Shown here in pieces: positions 5,846 to 10,104 of a stretch of 12,593 nt of DNA (position 1 is its first letter; each line of letters starts with the position of its first letter). The stretch is from assembly GCA_036557525.1 (NCBI GenBank), contig DATBHH010000048.1, positions 1 through 12,593 of the forward strand, in the 5' to 3' direction. Source of the stretch: VRUE01 sp036557525. Lineage in GTDB: Bacteria > Actinomycetota > Thermoleophilia > Solirubrobacterales > 70-9. The position numbers and the translations under genes are program-made. The notes under the pieces are model-generated. The model was not told the DNA's origin. It worked only from the letters and a program-made list of their open reading frames with translations, and ran no database searches.

Positions 5846-7884
5846 TGGCGCGCGGCGCGCTTCTGGCCGTGGTGACGGCGTTGGCCCTGGCGAGCCCCGG
5901 CGCCGTCGGCTCCGCCGGGGCGCGGCCGCCGGCCCCGAGCGGGCTCGAGGTCGAGGGCGGCCAGGAAGCCTGGCACCGTGTGAACCGGTTCCACCTGAGC
6001 TGGGGGCTGCCCGACACCGGGTTCAGCCTGCCGGTCTCGGCCACCGACTACCTGGTCCGCAACGCGTCGGGAACGGTGATCGCGGAACAGCGGTTCGGCG
6101 GGCCGATCGAACGGACCGACGTTCAGGTCCCGGGCCCGCCCGGCCTCTACACGGCCGAGGTCTGGCTCGAGGACATGGTCGGTGGCGGGCCCCACGCGGC
6201 CGTCGCGCTTCGATATGACGACAGCCGCCCGCCGCCGGCGGCTGCCAGGCAGCCGGACGGATGGATCGGCCGCGCCGATTTCCCCCACCTGATCCGAATC
6301 GAGCACCCGCAGGGCCCGCTGCCGGTGTCCGGGATCCGCGGCTATGCGGTCTCGGTCGACCGCTCTCCCGACGGCCGGCCCTGCGAAAGTGCCAGCAGCT
6401 GCTCAGAGACCGAGACCGACCTTCGGGGAGGCATCGGCGACGACTCGATGCCGATCGCCGAACTCCCGGAGGGAGAGAGCCACGTCCACGTCGTCGCGGT
6501 GTCCGGGGCGGGGGTGAGCTCGGCCGCGGTCGGGGACACGGTCCTGCGTGTCGATCGGACCGACCCGGTGAGCCACCTCCGCGGCCTGCCCGACGGGTGG
6601 ACGAACCGGGCGGTCGCGGTGACCGCGGCGGCGGCCGACTCCGGATCTGGGATGGTCGGCGGCGGCGCCTTCACCGCGATCCGAATCGACGGCGGCACGC
6701 CGACCGTCGCCGACGGCGACTCGGTAAGCGCGACGGTGATCGGCGACGGCATCCATCGCATCGCCCACTACGCCCAGGATGCGGCCGGCAACGTCAACGA
6801 CGGCTCGACCCGGAACGGCGTCCGCAATCTCGCCCCCGCGGTGGCCACGGTGGGGATCGACCGCGAGCCGCCGGAGGTCACGTTCATCACCTCTCGCGAC
6901 CCCGCCGACCCGGAGCTGATCCGCGCCTGGGTGACCGACCTGCTGGCCGGCCCCAGCGACGCGCGCGGCTCGATCGGGGTGCGAGCGGCGGGATCAGGCG
7001 ACAGGTTCCAACCGCTCCCGACCGAGGTCCTTCCCAACGCCCTTCGGGCCCGCTGGGACTCGGAGGCGTATCCACCGGGTCGATATGAGTTCAGCGCCAC
7101 CGGCTACGACGCGGCGGGCAATTCGGGCGTCGCTGCTCCGATCGTCCTCTCGAACCCGCTGAAGACGCCGACGACGCTCAGGATCGGGTTCGGCGGGGAG
7201 ACGTTCGTCTGGCAGAACTGCAGCCGGAGCCGGGGGCGCCGCCGCTGTCACCGCGAAGCGGTGTCCGGGCTCGAGAGCCGGCCGGGGAGCCGAATCGTCC
7301 CCTATGGCCGGGGGACGCTCGTCAGCGGGCTGCTGACGACGGCCTCGGGGTCGCCGGTGCCCGGCGCCCCGGTCCGCATCCTCGAGCTGTCGGGTCGCGG
7401 GCCGGGGAGCACCGCGAGGGTCGAGACGGTCGGGACCGATTCCGACGGACGCTTCTCGATCCGGCTGCCCGCCGGGCCGAGCCGGGAGATCTCCGCCGAC
7501 TTCGACGGCAGCCGCACCCTGACCCGCTCGGCGGCCACCTCGCTGCGGTTGGGGGTGCGTGCAAAGGTGAGGATGCGCGTCTCCGCGGCGACCGCCAGGG
7601 TCGGCGGCAGGCCGGTCGTCTTCAGCGGCCGCGTCTTCAGCGGCCCGGGAGCAATCTCCGCGGACGGCAGGACGCTCTCGCTGCAGTTCCGATTGCCGGG
7701 CATCCCGTGGACCGAGTTCCGGACGGTGAGGACCGATCGGAGGGGCCGATTCCGCTATGCATACCGGTTCAGCGACGACGACAGCCGCGGCGCCCGTTTC
7801 CAGTTCCGGGCCCATGTCCCGGCACAGGGCGACTGGCCCTACGAGCCGGGGAGCTCGGGGCCAGTCGCGGTGCTGGGGATCTGA
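5842..7884 (+). CDS. Secreted multi-domain Ig-like / beta-sandwich protein, coupled to the sigma factor gene
   Basis: A 680-aa exported protein without a recognised enzymatic motif. Residues 1-27 are a signal peptide (MMARGALLAVVTALALASPGAVGSAGA). The mature part looks like a chain of beta-sandwich modules: ~30-125; ~130-235; ~236-340, with DRTDPVSH and the AQDAAGNVN motif of bacterial Ig-like domains; ~340-435, ending YDAAGNSG; ~490-570, like a carboxypeptidase-regulatory/CnaB-type module (GSPVPGAPVRI, then TDSDGRFSIRLPAG); and ~575-680, a second such module (TDRRGRFRYAYRF). Cys pairs at 181/187 and 460/469 could be disulfides. No transmembrane anchor or sorting signal is seen at the C-terminus. 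The ATG at 5842 overlaps the sigma gene's TGA by 4 nt, has a GGGGAG ribosome-binding site 8 nt upstream, and is followed at once by a second ATG. It may be the sensor partner or a cell-surface product of the same unit; its ligand is unknown. Confidence 0.85.
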   Translation: MMARGALLAVVTALALASPGAVGSAGARPPAPSGLEVEGGQEAWHRVNRFHLSWGLPDTGFSLPVSATDYLVRNASGTVIAEQRFGGPIERTDVQVPGPPGLYTAEVWLEDMVGGGPHAAVALRYDDSRPPPAAARQPDGWIGRADFPHLIRIEHPQGPLPVSGIRGYAVSVDRSPDGRPCESASSCSETETDLRGGIGDDSMPIAELPEGESHVHVVAVSGAGVSSAAVGDTVLRVDRTDPVSHLRGLPDGWTNRAVAVTAAAADSGSGMVGGGAFTAIRIDGGTPTVADGDSVSATVIGDGIHRIAHYAQDAAGNVNDGSTRNGVRNLAPAVATVGIDREPPEVTFITSRDPADPELIRAWVTDLLAGPSDARGSIGVRAAGSGDRFQPLPTEVLPNALRARWDSEAYPPGRYEFSATGYDAAGNSGVAAPIVLSNPLKTPTTLRIGFGGETFVWQNCSRSRGRRRCHREAVSGLESRPGSRIVPYGRGTLVSGLLTTASGSPVPGAPVRILELSGRGPGSTARVETVGTDSDGRFSIRLPAGPSREISADFDGSRTLTRSAATSLRLGVRAKVRMRVSAATARVGGRPVVFSGRVFSGPGAISADGRTLSLQFRLPGIPWTEFRTVRTDRRGRFRYAYRFSDDDSRGARFQFRAHVPAQGDWPYEPGSSGPVAVLGI

Positions 7885-7891
7885 GGAGGGA

Positions 7892-8374
7892 CTAGCGCAG
7901 CGAGGAGAGCTGCTCGCCGACCTGGTCGACGAGGTCCTGCGCGCGCGAGGTCCGATCGTCGAGGGTCTTGCGGACGCGCTGCTCGACCTCTTTGCGGTTC
8001 CGCTTCAGGGTCGTCTCGACGTTGCGGCGGCGCTTGCGGGCCTCGCGCTCGACCCGGTTGCGGGTCTTGCGGGCTTCGGTCGTCGCTTTGCGGCGAGCGG
8101 AATGACCGCGGCGCTCGGTTCGCTTGACCGACCGGCGAAGGCTGGTCCGGTAGGACTTCAGCTGCCTCTCGGCGGACTCGCGGCCGGTGAAGGGTTCGAC
8201 CAGCTCGGCGACGCGGTCGCCGACCTCGAGGACGACCCCGACGGGGACGTCGACGGCGGCTTCTGCCGCGGATTTCGCCCGGTCGGCGGGGGAGGAGGGG
8301 GCTTCGACGGCGCCGTTCGGCGAGGTCTTGGACTTGCTCGATTTGGACTTGCTGGTCTTGCTCTGGGTCGGCAT
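7892..8374 (-). CDS. Highly basic coiled-coil protein with Lys/Ser-rich N-terminus
   Basis: A 160-aa protein of unknown function. About 41 residues are Arg or Lys. Residues 1-18 are a KSK/SKS-type tail like those of histone-H1-like or HupB-type bacterial proteins. Residues ~33-63 form an amphipathic segment (DVPVGVVLEVGDRVAELVEPF). Residues ~66-160 are a long Arg-rich, heptad-like helix (REARKRRRNVETTLKRNRKE) ending QDLVDQVGEQLSSLR. There is no signal peptide. Nucleic-acid, polyphosphate or granule binding are all plausible, and nothing decides between them. The ATG at 8372-8374 has a modest AAAGG 10 nt upstream. The promoter region carries two tandem LexA-type boxes, so DNA-damage induction is likely. 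The gene converges on the secreted-protein gene with a 7-bp gap and no visible terminator. Confidence 0.8.
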   Translation of the reverse strand: MPTQSKTSKSKSSKSKTSPNGAVEAPSSPADRAKSAAEAAVDVPVGVVLEVGDRVAELVEPFTGRESAERQLKSYRTSLRRSVKRTERRGHSARRKATTEARKTRNRVEREARKRRRNVETTLKRNRKEVEQRVRKTLDDRTSRAQDLVDQVGEQLSSLR

Positions 8375-8424
8375 GAAGATGGGGCCTTTCAGGGAGTTCG
8401 GGTTCAGGGGTAGGGAGGTTCGCG

Positions 8425-8430
8425 AGTGTA
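8425..8430 (-). promoter_or_regulatory. Candidate -10 element (TACACT) of the basic-protein gene
   Basis: TACACT on the minus strand fits TAnnnT and would place the TSS near 8418, giving a leader of about 44 nt that contains the AAAGG ribosome-binding site. The -35 zone (about 8448-8453) coincides with the outer LexA-like box. The hexamer is also flanked by an inverted repeat, GTTCGC / GCGAAC (8418-8423 and 8431-8436). Confidence 0.45.
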
Positions 8431-8431
8431 G

Positions 8432-8445
8432 CGAACATATGTTCT
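8432..8445. promoter_or_regulatory. LexA/DinR-type SOS box 1
   Basis: CGAACATATGTTCT contains the perfect palindrome GAACATATGTTC. It agrees with the Gram-positive SOS consensus CGAACRNRYGTTYG/C at every position except the last. It lies between the candidate -10 (8425-8430) and the -35 zone of the basic-protein gene, where a bound repressor would block RNA polymerase. Confidence 0.6.
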
Positions 8446-8448
8446 GCG

Positions 8449-8462
8449 CGAACAGACGTTTG
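8449..8462. promoter_or_regulatory. LexA/DinR-type SOS box 2
   Basis: CGAACAGACGTTTG fits CGAACRNRYGTTYG throughout, counting T as Y at position 13. Its centre is 17 bp from that of box 1, and the two share a GCGAACA direct repeat. It covers the -35 zone of the same promoter. Tandem operators at this spacing suggest cooperative repressor binding. Confidence 0.55.
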
Positions 8463-8487
8463 TAACCGGGCTCGGGCCCGCGGTTAC
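8462..8487 (-). terminator. Imperfect hairpin overlapping the DJ-1-family stop codon
   Basis: GTAACC pairs with GGTTAC and, inside them, GGGC pairs with GCCC around a TCGG loop, with a 2-nt bulge on one side. It includes the TAA stop (8484-8486) of the upstream minus-strand gene. It has no U-tract. It would separate that gene from the SOS-type promoter just downstream. Confidence 0.4.
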
Positions 8488-9137
8488 AGCCGCTGTCTGA
8501 GCCACTCGTCGTGGCGGGCCGCCGCCGCCGTCACGGCCTCGACGACCTCCGCCGGCGCCTTCCGCGGCGAGCCGGCGTCGAACGGCGGCTCTGGGTCGTA
8601 CTCGATCGAGAGCTGGATCCTCCGCGCCGTCTCGGAGCCGAGCTCGCGGGCAACGAGCCGAAGCGCCATGTCGATTCCGGCCGAGACGCCGGCAGCCGTG
8701 ATCACCTTGCCGTCCTCGACGACCCGCTCCTCGACCGGGATCGCGCCGAGCTCGGCCAGGCGCTCGAGGCTGAGCCAGTGCGTCGTCGCGCGCTTCCCGT
8801 CGAGCAGGCCGGCGGCGCCGAGCAGAAGCGACCCGGTGCAGACCGAGGCCGTCCACTTGGTCCGGCCATCCACCTCCCGCAGCCACGACAGCAGCTGCTC
8901 GTCCTCCATCAGCGGCCGCGTCCCGATGCCTCCGGGGACGAGGAGGATGTCGGCATCGGTCACCTCGTCCAGTGAGCGGTCGGCGGCCAGGCCGAGGGCG
9001 CCTCTCTCGTCCCGGACGACCCCCTCGGTCGGGCCGACGAGCTGGACCTTCCAGCCCGGTGCCCTGCGCAGCACCTCGTAGGGCCCGACGGCGTCGAGCG
9101 CAGTGAGGCGGTCGAAGACGAGGATCGCCGTCTGCAT
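8484..9137 (-). CDS. DJ-1/PfpI-family protein, isonitrile-hydratase-like
   Basis: A 217-aa cytoplasmic member of the DJ-1/PfpI (class I glutamine amidotransferase-like) superfamily. It opens with the family strand AILVFDRLTALDAVGPYEVL and has LLVPGGIGTR at ~65-74. The nucleophile elbow is SVCTGSLLLGAAGLL with C100, followed by RATTHW (H120) and ITAAGVSAGIDMALRL. D15, C100 and T101 align closely with the catalytic Asp, Cys and Thr reported for Pseudomonas isonitrile hydratase InhA, so this or a related hydratase is the nearest functional guess. The family also contains transcription-factor partners and chaperone/deglycase-like proteins, and no HTH is present here. The start lies 21 nt after the phosphatase stop codon, without a good ribosome-binding site, so the two genes are probably one operon. 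Substrate unknown. Confidence 0.85.
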   Translation of the reverse strand: MQTAILVFDRLTALDAVGPYEVLRRAPGWKVQLVGPTEGVVRDERGALGLAADRSLDEVTDADILLVPGGIGTRPLMEDEQLLSWLREVDGRTKWTASVCTGSLLLGAAGLLDGKRATTHWLSLERLAELGAIPVEERVVEDGKVITAAGVSAGIDMALRLVARELGSETARRIQLSIEYDPEPPFDAGSPRKAPAEVVEAVTAAAARHDEWLRQRL

Positions 9138-9158
9138 CGCAGCCGGATGCTCGCAGCC

Positions 9159-9983
9159 TCAGTCGATCGCCTCAAGGCAGGGGCGGACAATACCCAGCGA
9201 GAGATCGCCGGCGGCGACCCCGACCGGGTAGCGGGCCTCGATCCCGAGGTCGGCCGCGCCGGGCTCGAGCCGGCCGAACGCGACCCGGCCGCCCGCCTCG
9301 AGGGCGATCAGCTGTGCGGCTGCGATGTCGACCGAGCGGCAGGGTCGAAGGCTCAGCATCGCGTCGAGGCGGCCGGCGCCCACGTAGCAGGCGGTGATCG
9401 CGATCGAGCCGACCACCCGCAGCCGGTAGACGCGCCCGTCGAGGGCTTCGAGCGCCGGCAGCGCCCAGCGCGGCTCGGCCGACTCGACGCCGAGCAGCTC
9501 GAGCTGCCCGCGGTCGGGGCCGACCGCGATCGCCCCGGTGCCGAGCATCGCGCCGCCGCCGCGCTCGGCGACGAACTCCTCGCCGGCGCCGAAGTCGTGG
9601 ACGAAGCCGAACTCGACGTCGGCCATCGAGGGGCCGGAGGCGACGGCGATGCTGACGCTGTGCGCCGGAAGCGTCCGGCGCGCGTTGAGCGAGCCGTCGA
9701 TCGGGTCGATCACCACCCGCGCCTCGCCGCCGTCCCCGAACGGCACCTCACCCCGCTCCTCGGAGACCGCGACGAATGAGGCGCCCTCGCGGGCGAGCCG
9801 CTCGAGCTCGGCGAAGACGACGTCCTCGCAGCGGCGGTCGATCGCGAGCGCCCGGTCGCCGCCCTCGCCGACCCCCTCGTAGACGGTCCGCTCCTCGATC
9901 CCCGCCGTCTCCTCGAAGATCCGGCGCTGCTCGGCGACGATCCGGCGGCAGATTCCCCGCCAATCTGCGGACAGGACGTCCAT
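9159..9983 (-). CDS. Inositol monophosphatase-family phosphatase
   Basis: A 274-aa Mg2+-dependent phosphatase of the IMPase/FBPase/CysQ superfamily, cytoplasmic. Metal ligands are in place: E75/E76 in VAVSEERGEV, D93 and D96 in VVIDPIDGSLN (90-100), and D219 in RSVDIAAAQLIALEAGGRV. The third motif reads V-D-I-A-A-A instead of the usual W-D-x-A-A-G, so the tryptophan and the glycine are replaced. Length is typical. The substrate could be inositol phosphate, fructose-1,6-bisphosphate, PAP or histidinol phosphate; the sequence alone does not decide. The ATG at 9981-9983 has no Shine-Dalgarno, but TAGCAT lies 7 nt upstream, suggesting a leaderless message. It leads a probable two-gene operon with the DJ-1-family gene and is divergent from the helicase-nuclease gene. 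Confidence 0.88.
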   Translation of the reverse strand: MDVLSADWRGICRRIVAEQRRIFEETAGIEERTVYEGVGEGGDRALAIDRRCEDVVFAELERLAREGASFVAVSEERGEVPFGDGGEARVVIDPIDGSLNARRTLPAHSVSIAVASGPSMADVEFGFVHDFGAGEEFVAERGGGAMLGTGAIAVGPDRGQLELLGVESAEPRWALPALEALDGRVYRLRVVGSIAITACYVGAGRLDAMLSLRPCRSVDIAAAQLIALEAGGRVAFGRLEPGAADLGIEARYPVGVAAGDLSLGIVRPCLEAID

Positions 9984-9990
9984 CGCGCCA

Positions 9991-9996
9991 ATGCTA
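9991..9996 (-). promoter_or_regulatory. Candidate -10 element (TAGCAT) of the phosphatase gene
   Basis: TAGCAT on the minus strand ends 7 nt before the ATG at 9983, with no ribosome-binding site. The same hexamer precedes the decarboxylase gene at 4131. The adjoining palindrome CGCTAGCG (10000-10007) lies in the spacer of this promoter. Confidence 0.4.
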
Positions 9997-10028
9997 TGTC
10001 GCTAGCGTTGGACAACAGCACGCCCGCC

Positions 10029-10047
10029 CGCGGCCGACGCGGCCGCG
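10029..10047. repeat. Inverted repeat in the divergent intergenic region
   Basis: CGCGGCCG-ACG-CGGCCGCG is a perfect 8-bp stem with a 3-nt loop, 58 nt upstream of the helicase-nuclease start. It could be a leader hairpin or an operator. In a sequence this GC-rich a chance match cannot be excluded. The rest of 9997-10104 shows only a GGAGGGAG run at 10081-10088, too far from the ATG to be a standard ribosome-binding site. Confidence 0.35.
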
Positions 10048-10104
10048 AGCCTGAGCGACCGACCGTCGAAATCTGGTCCGGGAGGGAGCGACGGCGAAGC
10101 AGAT

